From JAFLBI01 sp964616465 (GTDB lineage: Bacteria; Bacteroidota; Bacteroidia; Chitinophagales; Chitinophagaceae), in NCBI GenBank assembly GCA_964616465.1, contig CAZTTO010000007.1, positions 107,475 to 171,474 on the forward strand: 64,000 nt of DNA. The letters run 5' to 3'. Shown piece after piece: positions 17,441 through 26,973 of the stretch (positions are counted from its first letter, which is position 1; every line of letters begins with the position of its first letter). The notes below the pieces were generated by a model, which was not told the origin of the DNA, ran no database searches, and worked only from the letters and a program-made list of their open reading frames with translations. A program made the position numbers and the translations under genes.

Positions 17441-20209
17441 TTACACTACAACGTTGATCATTTTCCCTTTCACAAAAATGATTTTCTTAGGTGCTTTACC
17501 TTCTAACCATTTTTGTATAACCTCATTGTTCAAAATCACTGGTTCAATTTCTGCCAACTCAGCTTCTATTGGGAAAGAAATAGTGGTTCTTAGTTTTCCA
17601 TTCACACTTACTGGATAAGCCTTCTCCGATTCTGTTAACCACGATGTATCACAAATAGGAAAACTTGCATCTAATACATTGCCCTCTTCACCCAATGCCG
17701 ACCAAAGCTCTTGTGCAATATGAGGTGCATAAGGAGAAAGCAAAACCAATAATGGAGATAAGATCGACTTTTTTCTACAATCTAAATCAGTTAGCTCATT
17801 CACCGCCACCATAAAAGCACTCACTGCTGTATTAAATGAAAAGCGCTCAGTGTCTTGCGTAATTTTCTGAATGGCTTTATGCAACACTTTCATTTCTGCT
17901 GGAGTTGCAGCAACATCTTCGCATAAAAATTTACCCGACTCTGTATTGTAAAATAAGCGCCATAGTTTTTTCAAAAAGCGATGCACGCCTTCAATACCTT
18001 TGGTATCCCAAGGTTTTGATTGTTCAATAGGACCTAAAAACATTTCATACATCCTAAATGTGTCAGCCCCATATTTTTCAACCAATTCGTTCGGATTAAC
18101 AGTATTGAACTTCGACTTCGACATTTTTTCTACTTCTACTCCGCAGATGTATTTCCCATCTTCCAGAACCATTTCTGCTTGTGCATATTCACCATTCCGC
18201 CATTGCTTAAATGCCGCAATATCTAATTCAACGCCGTCAACCATATTTACATCCACACGAATGGCATCCACTTCTTCTTCTTTAATCAACCCGCTCGATA
18301 AATATTGGTTGGTGCCTCGCTTTCTGTACACAAATCGACTACTTCCCTGAATCATACCCTGATTGAGTAACTTCTTAAACGGCTCATCAAAGCTGAGGTG
18401 TCCAAGATCAAACAAAACCTTCGTCCACATACGACTATACAACAAGTGCCCTACTGCATGTTCTGTTCCTCCTACATATACATCCACCTGATTCCAGTAA
18501 TCACTGATAGTTCTATCCACAAATGCATGATCATTCCTCGGATCCATATAACGAAGAAAATACCAGCTACTGCCAGCATATCCAGGCATGGTATTGGTTT
18601 CATATCCTTGCTCACGCCATGTATCAATATTTGCAAGTGGCCCTTGTCCATCTGGCCCAGGAGCATATTTATCAACCTGTGGCAATAACAAAGGCAATTC
18701 AGCTTCATCCAATGGATAAGCAACTCCATCTTTCCAAACTATTGGAAATGGTTCACCCCAATAGCGCTGACGACTGAAAGCAGCATCACGCATGCGGTAA
18801 TTCACCTTGCGTTTTCCAATACCTTTCTCTTCCAAAATGCGCACCATTTCTTCCAATGCGTCACGCATTAACATACCATTCAAAAAATCACTGTTACTTA
18901 GTGTTGCATCTTTTGTTGGATTAGCTTCTTGTCCATTATAAGCTTCCCCAATAATATTTGTGATTGGAATATTGAAGTGTTTCGCAAATTTGAAATCACG
19001 CTCATCGCCACATGGCACCGCCATAATTGCGCCTGTACCATAGCCAGCCAAAACATACTCACTTATCCAAATAGGTATTAGCTTATTTGTAAATGGATGG
19101 ATGGCAAAGCCTCCCGTGAAACAACCTGAGATGGCTTTTTCTGCCATACGATCGCGCTCGCTTCTACTTTTTACATATTGAATGTATGCATCTACCTCTG
19201 CTTGCTGATCGGGGGTAGTAATTTGTTCAACCAATGCATGCTCTGGAGCCAATACCATAAAATCTACACCAAAGAGTGTATCGGGACGGGTTGTATATAC
19301 TTTCAATGATGCATTTGGAACTGCTTTTCCTTGCACAGAAACAGCAAAATCAATTTCAGCACCCGTACTCTTGCCAATCCAGTTGGTTTGCATTTCCTTC
19401 ATGGCCTCACTCCAATCGAGCTTTTCCAAATCGCGCTCTAAACGATCTGCATATTCGGTAATGCGTAAGTACCATTGGCGCAATTTTTTCTTTTCCACTG
19501 GATGTCCACCACGCTCACTCACTCCATTCACTACTTCATCATTTGCCAACACCGTACCCAAGGCTTCACACCAATTCACTTCACCCTCACCACAATAAGC
19601 CAAGCGAAACTGCATGAGTATATCCATTTGTTGCGTCTCAGAAAATCCTTTCCATTCTTCAGCAGTAAACGCAGTTCCAGCAAAAGGATTAGAAACTGCT
19701 GAGGATCCCCCTTTTTCAAATAAACTCACCAATCCAGTAATGGGCTCAGCTTTTTGCGTAGAACGATTGTACCAACTGTTAAAAAGCTGAAGGAAAATCC
19801 ACTGTGTCCACTTGTAGTAGCTCGCGTCACAGGTGCGTATTTCCCTTTCCCAGTCGTAACAAAAACCAATATTATCGAGCTGTTGGCGGAAGTTGCGGAT
19901 ATTTTGATCGGTACTCACTGCGGGATGAATACCATGTTCAATGGCATATTGCTCTGCAGGTAGTCCAAATGCATCGTACCCCATAGGATGCAAAACATTA
20001 AAGCCCTGCAAACGCTTAAAACGACTATAAATATCACTGGCTATATAACCTAAGGGGTGACCTACATGCAATCCAGCTCCACTTGGATAAGGAAACATGT
20101 CTAATACATAGCATTTAGGCTTACTTGAGGTAGAAGCTACACGGTATGCACCCGTTTCCTGCCAATATTCCTGCCACTTTCTTTCAATAGATCTAAACTG
20201 ATACTCCAT
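17441..20209 (-). CDS. leuS: Leucyl-tRNA synthetase
   Basis: A 922-residue class I aminoacyl-tRNA synthetase charging tRNA(Leu). The HIGH motif is PYPSGAGLHVGHPLGY near residue 45, the CP1 editing domain carries YTTRPDTLFGVDFMVLAPEH, and the KMSKS loop is VEKMSKSKFNTVNP. The C-terminal anticodon-binding region and the terminal LeuS tail (KIIFVKGKMINVVV) are present, so it is full length. It is divergent from ftsX. Confidence 0.97.
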   Translation of the reverse strand: MEYQFRSIERKWQEYWQETGAYRVASTSSKPKCYVLDMFPYPSGAGLHVGHPLGYIASDIYSRFKRLQGFNVLHPMGYDAFGLPAEQYAIEHGIHPAVSTDQNIRNFRQQLDNIGFCYDWEREIRTCDASYYKWTQWIFLQLFNSWYNRSTQKAEPITGLVSLFEKGGSSAVSNPFAGTAFTAEEWKGFSETQQMDILMQFRLAYCGEGEVNWCEALGTVLANDEVVNGVSERGGHPVEKKKLRQWYLRITEYADRLERDLEKLDWSEAMKEMQTNWIGKSTGAEIDFAVSVQGKAVPNASLKVYTTRPDTLFGVDFMVLAPEHALVEQITTPDQQAEVDAYIQYVKSRSERDRMAEKAISGCFTGGFAIHPFTNKLIPIWISEYVLAGYGTGAIMAVPCGDERDFKFAKHFNIPITNIIGEAYNGQEANPTKDATLSNSDFLNGMLMRDALEEMVRILEEKGIGKRKVNYRMRDAAFSRQRYWGEPFPIVWKDGVAYPLDEAELPLLLPQVDKYAPGPDGQGPLANIDTWREQGYETNTMPGYAGSSWYFLRYMDPRNDHAFVDRTISDYWNQVDVYVGGTEHAVGHLLYSRMWTKVLFDLGHLSFDEPFKKLLNQGMIQGSSRFVYRKRGTNQYLSSGLIKEEEVDAIRVDVNMVDGVELDIAAFKQWRNGEYAQAEMVLEDGKYICGVEVEKMSKSKFNTVNPNELVEKYGADTFRMYEMFLGPIEQSKPWDTKGIEGVHRFLKKLWRLFYNTESGKFLCEDVAATPAEMKVLHKAIQKITQDTERFSFNTAVSAFMVAVNELTDLDCRKKSILSPLLVLLSPYAPHIAQELWSALGEEGNVLDASFPICDTSWLTESEKAYPVSVNGKLRTTISFPIEAELAEIEPVILNNEVIQKWLEGKAPKKIIFVKGKMINVVV

Positions 20210-20339
20210 AATTGCAATTCTGGTAGGTTAAGCGATGGCTGCTTTTTTGAACAACAATCGGCAAAATGCGGTCGAAGTTGAGAAAAAAACCGACACTCGG
20301 TATATCAAATGACCCCAAACCTTCGTTAAAGAATGGCTG

Positions 20340-20347
20340 CAAATGTA
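20340..20347 (-). promoter_or_regulatory. Bacteroidota -7 box (TACATTTG), probably for leuS
   Basis: The reverse strand reads TACATTTG, 130 bases upstream of the leuS start. The long leader would be unusual for this promoter class, so a nearer promoter may have been missed. Confidence 0.35.
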
Positions 20348-20367
20348 AGCCATACATAGCAAAACCA

Positions 20368-20375
20368 TACATTTG
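20368..20375 (+). promoter_or_regulatory. Bacteroidota -7 box (TACATTTG) for ftsX
   Basis: TACATTTG is a full match to TAnnTTTG, 28 bases upstream of the ATG at 20404. It supports that start over an upstream in-frame ATG at 20266. Confidence 0.55.
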
Positions 20376-20403
20376 CAAGCACCTGAACCAACAAATTGAA
20401 CAC

Positions 20404-21279
20404 ATGGCTAGAGAAGGAAAAGCAAGCATGAAAAGGAGTAAGCCCAATTATTTGTACAGTATTACTGGGGTAGCAATTGTATTGCTAATTATGGGGGTAA
20501 TGGGCTGGTTTTTCCTGAATATTCGTCAGGTTGGAAACGCATTCAAGGAGGATATCCGCATCAGCGCTTATGTGCGCACCATGAATAAAGACAGTATTGC
20601 GCAAATTCAGCAAATGATTGCTGCACAACCTTATGCAAGGAATGTGCGGTATGTTGACAAAGAATCTGCTAAAGCAATTTGGAATAAAGAAAACAACGAC
20701 GATTGGGCAAAAGTATTGGATGTAAACCCTTTGCCTGAAAGCATCGACTTTTATGCGAAAGCCGACTATGTAAACCCCGACAGTCTTGCTCTTATAGCCA
20801 GAACTATTTCAGAAGCTTTCCCAGATCAAGTTACAGAAGTGCAATACCCGCAAAACTTGGTGGTGAACCTCGATGAGCGTGTGTCTAAAATTGGATTAAT
20901 CTTCTTGGTAGTAGCCATTGTACTGAGTTTGATGGTCATCATCAGTATTGATAATACCATTCGTTTGGCTATGTACAGCAACCGCTTCCTCATTAAAACC
21001 ATGCAAATGGTTGGAGCAACAAGAGGATTCATTGCACGTCCTATGAATATTAGGGCGCTTATCAATGGCTTGATCAGTGCTTCTATTGCAATTTTCTTAT
21101 TGTTCTCTCTCATACAGTGGGCCGAAAGTCAAGTGCCACAACTAAAAAACATCAGAGATACTAACCTTACACTCTTGTTGTTTGGAGGTATGTTGCTAAT
21201 GGGTATTGGTATTTCTGTGTTTAGTACGCACAGAAGTGTCATCAAGTATTTGAAGATGAAATTGGATGAATTGTACTAA
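20404..21279 (+). CDS. ftsX: Cell division protein FtsX
   Basis: 291 residues, the usual length for Bacteroidota FtsX. A cytoplasmic N-tail precedes a first transmembrane helix (YSITGVAIVLLIMGVMGWFFL), a periplasmic domain (IRISAYVRTMNKDSIAQIQ... YVDKESAKAIW), and three C-terminal transmembrane helices typical of the FtsX fold (about residues 160-190, 225-250, 260-280). FtsX with FtsE forms an ABC-like complex that controls peptidoglycan hydrolases at the septum. No ftsE is adjacent; the ABC ATPases in the window are not near it. The start was chosen from the promoter position and the match to family length. Confidence 0.88.
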   Translation: MAREGKASMKRSKPNYLYSITGVAIVLLIMGVMGWFFLNIRQVGNAFKEDIRISAYVRTMNKDSIAQIQQMIAAQPYARNVRYVDKESAKAIWNKENNDDWAKVLDVNPLPESIDFYAKADYVNPDSLALIARTISEAFPDQVTEVQYPQNLVVNLDERVSKIGLIFLVVAIVLSLMVIISIDNTIRLAMYSNRFLIKTMQMVGATRGFIARPMNIRALINGLISASIAIFLLFSLIQWAESQVPQLKNIRDTNLTLLLFGGMLLMGIGISVFSTHRSVIKYLKMKLDELY

Positions 21280-21390
21280 TCAAAAAAATAGATTGGAAAA
21301 AGACTGAAAAAAAGGAAAGCACGCTTTTTTATTCGAACTATTTCAATCATTTTTGCAGGTATTACAAATACAACAGAATAAGCGTCTATA

Positions 21391-22416
21391 ATGGGACTTT
21401 TCAACCTTTTTACTCAAGAAATTGCCATTGATCTCGGCACAGCAAATACATTAATCATACATAACGATGAAGTGGTTGTAAACGAACCTTCTATCGTTGC
21501 ATTGAATAGAAATAATCCAAAAGAAGTACTAGCAGTAGGGAAAAAAGCCCTGCTCATGCACGAAAAAACTCACGAAAGCATTAAGACTGTTCGTCCTTTG
21601 AAAGATGGCGTAATTGCCGATTTTAATGCGGCTGAATTGATGATTCGTGAGTTGATTAAACTGGTTTATCCAAAGAAACCTCTTTTCCCACCAAGCTGGA
21701 GAATGGTAATTTGTATCCCTTCTTCAATTACAGAAGTGGAAAAAAGAGCGGTACGTGACAGTGCCGAACAAGCTGGCGCAAAAGAAGTGTACATGGTGCA
21801 CGAGCCTATGGCAGCGGCTTTAGGTATTGGAATTGATGTTGAAGAACCAGTTGGTAACATGATTATTGACATAGGCGGTGGTACTACTGGTATCACAGTT
21901 ATTGCCTTGGCTGGTATTGTATGCGATCAGAGCATTCGTATTGCGGGCGATGAATTTACTGCAGATATCATGGAAGCGCTCCGTCGCTACCACAGTTTGC
22001 TCATTGGTGAAAGAACAGCTGAGCAAATTAAAATACATGTTGGTGCTGCTACAAAGGATTTGGAAAATCCGCCTGAAGATATTCCTGTAAATGGTCGTGA
22101 CTTGGTAACAGGTATTCCTAAGCAGATTATGGTGAGCTACCAGGAAATTGCTGAAGCGCTGGATAAGAGCATCTTCAAAATAGAAGAGGCAATCTTAAAA
22201 GCCCTCGAAACAACTCCACCAGAATTGGCGGCGGATATTTACAAAAGAGGACTTTACCTAACCGGTGGTGGTGCATTGTTACGTGGATTGGATAAGCGTT
22301 TGAGTGCAAAAATTAAATTGCCTGTTCATGTTGCAGATGATCCACTAAAGAGTGTGGTTCGCGGAACAGGTATTGCTCTTAAGAACTACCAACGCTTCCC
22401 TTTCATCATGCGCTAA
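21391..22416 (+). CDS. mreB: Rod-shape actin homologue MreB
   Basis: A 341-residue bacterial actin that forms membrane-bound filaments guiding lateral wall synthesis. The phosphate-1 motif IAIDLGTANTLI, the phosphate-2 motif MIIDIGGGTTGITVIAL and the adenosine motif LTGGGALLRGLDKRL are intact. The N-terminus MGLFNLFTQEIA resembles the short membrane-contacting segments of other MreBs. It is followed by mreC and mreD on the same strand, the standard mre order. Confidence 0.96.
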   Translation: MGLFNLFTQEIAIDLGTANTLIIHNDEVVVNEPSIVALNRNNPKEVLAVGKKALLMHEKTHESIKTVRPLKDGVIADFNAAELMIRELIKLVYPKKPLFPPSWRMVICIPSSITEVEKRAVRDSAEQAGAKEVYMVHEPMAAALGIGIDVEEPVGNMIIDIGGGTTGITVIALAGIVCDQSIRIAGDEFTADIMEALRRYHSLLIGERTAEQIKIHVGAATKDLENPPEDIPVNGRDLVTGIPKQIMVSYQEIAEALDKSIFKIEEAILKALETTPPELAADIYKRGLYLTGGGALLRGLDKRLSAKIKLPVHVADDPLKSVVRGTGIALKNYQRFPFIMR

Positions 22417-22464
22417 TAGCGATACTGATTTCGTAAGTTTGTTCATGTTAGAAGCTCAATTATA

Positions 22465-23316
22465 GTGAGGAATATATTCTCTTTCATACGACGCTACTTT
22501 ATCTTCCTGAGCTTTATAGCACTGCAAATAACTTGTATTGTAATGCTATCTGAAAGCTCTGATACACATCAAGCTTTTTTTTCTACAAGGGCAAATGAAG
22601 CTACAAAAGTTGTTAATAAACAATTTAGTGAGTTCAAAGGCTACTTCTTCCTGAAAGAGTTGAATAATCGATTACTAGAAGAGAACACTCGTTTAAAAAA
22701 CGAACTCGCAAGTAACTTTATAGAACCCGATAGCACCCGCACTAACCTTGTTGATAGTGTTGTTCAAAGTAACAAATTACAAAAGCGAAAATTTACTTTT
22801 CTTCCTGCCATGGTTATTGGGAATACTGTTACCCTTCCTAATAACTATATCATCTTAGAGCGTGGAGAAAAACAGGGTGTGAAAAAAGGAATGGCTGTTA
22901 CTTCTCCAAGCGGCATTATAGGTGTGGTGGTTGACGTGAGTGAAAATGTTTCGAAGGCCATGAGTTTACTACACCAAAACAGTCGGGTGAGTGTTATGCT
23001 GAAAAAAGACCAGGCAGCTGGTAGCCTTGAATGGGAAGGTGAAAGTCCGGATGAACTCACACTTAAAAATATTCCGAAGAGCTCCACTGTAAAAGTAGGC
23101 GACTCGGTGGTGACAAGTAACTATTCTGCTAACTTCCCTTCTAATCTCATGGTTGGAACAGTAGCAGCCATCGAAAAAGAGTCGGCAACCAACTTTTACA
23201 CGTTAAAAATTAAGCCGAGCGCTCGCTTTTATCAACTTCAAGTGGCATACATTATAGAAAATATTCGTTTCCAAGAACAGGTATTGTTAGAAAACAAAAC
23301 TCCAGCCAAACAGTGA
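22465..23316 (+). CDS. mreC: Rod shape-determining protein MreC
   Basis: 283 residues with a GTG start. There is one N-terminal transmembrane helix (YFIFLSFIALQITCIVMLS), a coiled-coil (FKGYFFLKELNNRLLEENTRLKNEL) and two beta domains (ILERGEKQGVKKGMAVTSPSGIIGVV, VKVGDSVVTSNYSANFPSNLMVGTV), the classic MreC layout. It links MreB to the periplasmic wall synthases. The stop overlaps the GTG of mreD. Confidence 0.93.
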   Translation: MRNIFSFIRRYFIFLSFIALQITCIVMLSESSDTHQAFFSTRANEATKVVNKQFSEFKGYFFLKELNNRLLEENTRLKNELASNFIEPDSTRTNLVDSVVQSNKLQKRKFTFLPAMVIGNTVTLPNNYIILERGEKQGVKKGMAVTSPSGIIGVVVDVSENVSKAMSLLHQNSRVSVMLKKDQAAGSLEWEGESPDELTLKNIPKSSTVKVGDSVVTSNYSANFPSNLMVGTVAAIEKESATNFYTLKIKPSARFYQLQVAYIIENIRFQEQVLLENKTPAKQ

Positions 23317-23849
23317 ACTTAGTATTTATACATATTATCCGATTTATACTGTTTATTGCTTTGCAGGTTTTTGTTTTAAACCAAGTACCACCTTTGCATC
23401 AGTGGATAGTGCCATATGTTTATTTCCTGTATATCCTTTGGCTGCCTTTTGCAATTCCTAGGTGGTTGCTTTTAATAATTGGATTTGCTTTTGGACTTAC
23501 ACTTGACTATTTCACAGGTAGTATTGGTCTTCATGCCGCTCCATGTGTGCTTATAGCTTATTTACGACCATTTCTTTTAAACCTCTTAATTCCTCAAGAA
23601 ACAACCGAATTAAGCTATGTTGAACCAAGTCCAAAGAGTATGGGCTGGGCTCCTTATAGTTTATACGCTGCTCTTCTCACTTTTTTCCACCATTTTTATT
23701 TGGTGCTAATTGAATGGATTCAATTTGGAGATTTTTTATACTTTTTAGCTAAAGTGGGTGCAACCACTGCGGTGAGTTTGTTGTTAATAGCAGTATCCGA
23801 AGTACTTTTCTTTAGAAAAGCAAAGTATAGGACCAACAAAGCTTCTTAA
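23313..23849 (+). CDS. mreD: Rod shape-determining protein MreD
   Basis: 178 residues with about five or six hydrophobic helices and few soluble residues, starting at a GTG that overlaps the mreC stop by four bases. Position and topology identify it as MreD. The usual downstream PBP2 (mrdA) and RodA genes are not present here; clpP follows instead, about 100 bases away. Confidence 0.85.
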   Translation: MNLVFIHIIRFILFIALQVFVLNQVPPLHQWIVPYVYFLYILWLPFAIPRWLLLIIGFAFGLTLDYFTGSIGLHAAPCVLIAYLRPFLLNLLIPQETTELSYVEPSPKSMGWAPYSLYAALLTFFHHFYLVLIEWIQFGDFLYFLAKVGATTAVSLLLIAVSEVLFFRKAKYRTNKAS

Positions 23850-23949
23850 TCTGCCCTTTTGTCTGATTGCAGGATTTTGCATACAATTTGCAAACCTACA
23901 TACGATAACAAGGACAAAACTTTTATCTTCAAGCCCTAATTTACGTTCC

Positions 23950-24645
23950 ATGAATATTGAAAAAGAATTCCAAAAATTTGCAGTCCACCACCGTGGTATT
24001 TCTAGTGCTAGTTTGCACCAGTATACCCAACATTTTCAGCCCACTAACCTAACTCCCTATATCATAGAAGAGCGCCCATTGAATGTAGCCAGCATGGATG
24101 TATTCAGCAGACTCATGATGGATCGTATTATCTTCTTGGGTGAAGGCATTAATGACTATGTGGCGAATATTGTAACCGCTCAGTTGCTGTTCTTAGAAAG
24201 CACAGACCGTACACGTGATATCCAAATGTATATTAATAGTCCAGGTGGTAGTGTTTACGCGGGACTAGGTATTTACGATACCATGCAGTTTATTAGTCCA
24301 GATGTTGCAACCATTTGTACAGGTATTGCTGCAAGTATGGGCGCTGTATTACTTTGTGCAGGTGTTCAAGGAAAGAGAACTGCATTGAAGCATAGCAGAA
24401 TCATGCTGCACCAACCAAGTGGAGCTATTGGCGGACAAGCTTCTGATATTGAAATCACCGCAAGAGAAATTAAGAAACTCAAGCAGGAGTTGTATGAAGT
24501 AATTGCACATCATACTGGAAAGGAAATAGATCAGGTAGCAGCAGACTGCGACCGCGATTTTTGGATGAAAGCAATTGAAGCCAAGGAATATGGTTTGGTA
24601 GATGAGGTATTACTTACCAATCCACGTAAAGAAAAGAAAGATTAA
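23950..24645 (+). CDS. clpP: ATP-dependent Clp protease proteolytic subunit, first copy
   Basis: 231 residues. The catalytic triad is Ser129 (GIAASMGAV), His154 (RIMLHQPSG) and Asp203 (CDRDFW). IINSPGGSV-like strand (YINSPGGSVYAGL) and the handle helix are present. It has a longer N-terminal extension (about 35 residues) than E. coli ClpP. It is followed by a second clpP 22 bases on and then clpX. ClpP forms a tetradecameric barrel that degrades substrates unfolded by ClpX. Confidence 0.93.
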   Translation: MNIEKEFQKFAVHHRGISSASLHQYTQHFQPTNLTPYIIEERPLNVASMDVFSRLMMDRIIFLGEGINDYVANIVTAQLLFLESTDRTRDIQMYINSPGGSVYAGLGIYDTMQFISPDVATICTGIAASMGAVLLCAGVQGKRTALKHSRIMLHQPSGAIGGQASDIEITAREIKKLKQELYEVIAHHTGKEIDQVAADCDRDFWMKAIEAKEYGLVDEVLLTNPRKEKKD

Positions 24646-24667
24646 ACTCAATTTTTAAGCCATCGTT

Positions 24668-25300
24668 ATGAATTACAATAAGAATATCATTAACCCATTT
24701 TTGAACGAAGACGAAGACGAGCCAAAAGAAGATAAGCCACAACCAGAAAGTGGTTTCATGAATAAAAAAATGGAACAGCTGTTTTTCCAAAAAAGAGCTG
24801 TGTATTTGTGGGGAGTAGTAGATGATAAATCTGCACGTGAAGTAGTGAGCAAACTGTTGTTGTTGGATGCAGATAAGCCTGGAGAAGAAATCAAGTTTTA
24901 TATCAATAGCCCTGGTGGAGTTGTAACAAGTGGTATGGTAATGTACGATACCATTCAACTTATTCAAAGTCCAGTTAGCACCATTTGTATGGGATTGGCA
25001 GCGAGTATGGGTTCCATTCTATTGAGTGCTGGTGTAAAAGGAAAAAGATTTATTTATCCGCATGGTGAAGTAATGATTCACCAACCAAGCTTAGGTGGCT
25101 ATTTTCAAGCTACCAGTGCCGACATTGAAATTCAGGCCGAACAAATTCGCAAAACAAAAGAATTAGGCGCTCGCATCTTAGCAAATAATTGCGGCAAAAG
25201 CCTAGAGCAGGTTATGAAAGACTTTGACCGCGACTATTGGATGGATGCCAAAGAAGCAGTTGCTTACGGCATTGTGGATGGTGTGCTAGAAAAGATCTAA
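24668..25300 (+). CDS. clpP: ATP-dependent Clp protease proteolytic subunit, second copy
   Basis: 210 residues. The triad is Ser113 (GLAASMGSI), His138 (VMIHQPSLGG) and Asp189 (FDRDYW). It is clearly a paralogue of the first copy, with a different acidic N-terminus (FLNEDEDEPKEDKPQPES). Both are catalytically complete, so they may form mixed or separate barrels. It shares an operon with the first clpP. Confidence 0.93.
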   Translation: MNYNKNIINPFLNEDEDEPKEDKPQPESGFMNKKMEQLFFQKRAVYLWGVVDDKSAREVVSKLLLLDADKPGEEIKFYINSPGGVVTSGMVMYDTIQLIQSPVSTICMGLAASMGSILLSAGVKGKRFIYPHGEVMIHQPSLGGYFQATSADIEIQAEQIRKTKELGARILANNCGKSLEQVMKDFDRDYWMDAKEAVAYGIVDGVLEKI

Positions 25301-25379
25301 TCAACTGACATTCAATTACTTTTAATATTTCCATTTCAGCCATTATCTGCTTTAACGAGGGGTTGTGGCTGAACTTAGT

Positions 25380-25387
25380 TACTTTTG
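25380..25387 (+). promoter_or_regulatory. Bacteroidota -7 box (TACTTTTG) for clpX
   Basis: TACTTTTG overlaps the TTG at 25385 and sits 39 bases upstream of the ATG at 25427. It suggests clpX can be transcribed apart from the clpP pair and that the ATG is the true start. Confidence 0.5.
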
Positions 25388-25426
25388 TCCTGTGGCAAGG
25401 ATCAGCGTGCTGAGAAATTGAGAATT

Positions 25427-26680
25427 ATGGCAAAACAAACAAATTTACATTGCTCCTTTTGTGGTAGAAGCCGCGATGAAGTAAAAATACTCATTGCCGG
25501 TCAGGAGGGACATATATGCGAGAACTGTGTGGAGCATGCACAGGAGATCATTTTGCAAGAGCTTCAAATCAAACAAGAACATATTCTAGGCAGTCAAAGT
25601 GGTGGAGCGGGTTTTAAAATGACCATTAAAAAACCACTGGAAATAAAGCAGTTCCTGGATGAATATATCATTGGACAAGATGAAGCTAAGAAGGTTCTTT
25701 CTGTTGCTGTTTACAACCATTTTAAGAGAATTACCCAAAAGCAAGCAACCGATGATGTTGAAATTGAAAAGAGCAATATCATCATGGTTGGTGAAACAGG
25801 AACTGGTAAAACATTGCTTGCTAAAACCATTGCGAGATTACTACAAGTGCCATTTGCAATTGTAGACGCAACAGTATTTACTGAAGCTGGATATGTAGGT
25901 GAAGATGTAGAGAGCATGCTCACTCGTTTATTACAGAATTGTAATTATGATGTAGATGCTGCTCAAAGAGGTATTGTATATGTAGATGAAATTGATAAAA
26001 TTGCTCGTAAGGGCGATAACCCTTCCATTACCCGCGATGTAAGTGGTGAAGGTGTTCAGCAAGGTCTACTTAAAATGTTGGAAGGAACCGAAGTATTGGT
26101 GCCACCACAAGGAGGTAGAAAACATCCAGAACAAAAAATGATTAAGGTAGATACCAGAAACATCTTATTCATTTGCGGTGGTGCGTTTGACGGAGTTGAT
26201 AAAATCATTGCAAGAAGAATCAATACCAATGCTATTGGCTTTAATGTAAATAAGACTTCACAAGAAGAGCAAAGAAAAAATTTGTTGCAGTTTGTAAACG
26301 CAACTGACTTAAAGTCGTTTGGTTTGATTCCAGAACTCTTAGGCCGATTGCCGGTGGTAACACACCTCAATCCACTCGATGAAGAAACGCTTCGCAGTAT
26401 TCTTACTGAGCCAAAAAACTCATTGATCAAACAATACACCAAGTTGTTTGAGTTAGAGGGAATTTCTTTAGTGATGGATGATGAAGTCTTCAACTTTATG
26501 GTGCAAAAAGCATTGGAGTACAAACTAGGTGCAAGGGGATTAAGAACCATTTGTGAAAGTATTCTTACAGATGCTATGTTTGAACTACCCGGCTCAGGTA
26601 CCAAAGAATTACATGTAACCCTAGACTACGCTGAACAAATGTTCAACAAGAGCAAAGTAAGCTTACTGAAAGTAGCCTAG
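25427..26680 (+). CDS. clpX: ATP-dependent Clp protease ATP-binding subunit ClpX
   Basis: 417 residues, a AAA+ unfoldase. The N-terminal zinc domain uses Cys9, Cys12, Cys31 and Cys34 (LHCSFCGRS ... HICENCVEHA). Walker A is VGETGTGKTLLAKT, Walker B is VYVDEIDKIA, and the RKH-like loop region (ISVT-type: DNPSITRDVSGEGVQQ) and the IGF-type ClpP loop region are in place. It follows the two clpP genes. Confidence 0.96.
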   Translation: MAKQTNLHCSFCGRSRDEVKILIAGQEGHICENCVEHAQEIILQELQIKQEHILGSQSGGAGFKMTIKKPLEIKQFLDEYIIGQDEAKKVLSVAVYNHFKRITQKQATDDVEIEKSNIIMVGETGTGKTLLAKTIARLLQVPFAIVDATVFTEAGYVGEDVESMLTRLLQNCNYDVDAAQRGIVYVDEIDKIARKGDNPSITRDVSGEGVQQGLLKMLEGTEVLVPPQGGRKHPEQKMIKVDTRNILFICGGAFDGVDKIIARRINTNAIGFNVNKTSQEEQRKNLLQFVNATDLKSFGLIPELLGRLPVVTHLNPLDEETLRSILTEPKNSLIKQYTKLFELEGISLVMDDEVFNFMVQKALEYKLGARGLRTICESILTDAMFELPGSGTKELHVTLDYAEQMFNKSKVSLLKVA

Positions 26681-26717
26681 TACCCCAACTTTTCAAATTT
26701 CAGAAAACGATATTCGT

Positions 26718-26891
26718 ATGCAAGAATTGATTCAAAAATTACAAGCTGAAGCTGGCTTAACAGAACAACAAGCACAACAAGCTATTGTAAGCATTGCCAA
26801 TTTTGTAAAAGAAAAATTTCCGATGCTAGGCGGCGCTGTAGACCAAATATTTATGGCAGGAGGCTCTAGCCAAGATCAAGATCCTGCTTAA
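26718..26891 (+). CDS. Small conserved-looking protein of unknown function
   Basis: 57 residues (MQELIQKLQAEAGLTEQQAQ ... FVKEKFPMLGGAVDQIF ... QDQDPA). It is helix-rich with a Gly-rich end. It resembles the small helical proteins with a KxFPxLGGxVxxL-type motif often found alone in Bacteroidota. Length and composition look real, and it sits 37 bases after clpX with a purine-rich stretch upstream. The function is not known; a link to Clp proteolysis would be guesswork. Confidence 0.65.
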   Translation: MQELIQKLQAEAGLTEQQAQQAIVSIANFVKEKFPMLGGAVDQIFMAGGSSQDQDPA

Positions 26892-26924
26892 ATTAAAAGA
26901 GTTTTACCAACTCAATTAAAAAAA

Positions 26925-26948
26925 ACGACCGCATTTTCATGCAGTCGT
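26925..26948 (-). terminator. Rho-independent terminator for the acyl-CoA dehydrogenase gene
   Basis: ACGACCGCA pairs with TGCAGTCGT (one mismatch) over a 6-base loop. The T-run is on the minus strand, so it ends the minus-strand transcript. Confidence 0.8.
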
Positions 26949-26973
26949 CTCTCTCATAAGCAGCAAGCAATGG

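Noticed and set aside
20266..20403. Upstream extension of ftsX
   Set aside because: It runs through the -7 box at 20368 and adds 46 basic, Cys-rich residues not expected in FtsX.
20404..21279. An FtsE partner for FtsX among the ABC ATPases
   Set aside because: Neither ABC ATPase is near ftsX, and both have other operon neighbours.
26056..26604. 182-residue minus-strand frame opposite clpX
   Set aside because: Ser- and Pro-rich shadow of a strongly conserved gene; no start signal or motif.
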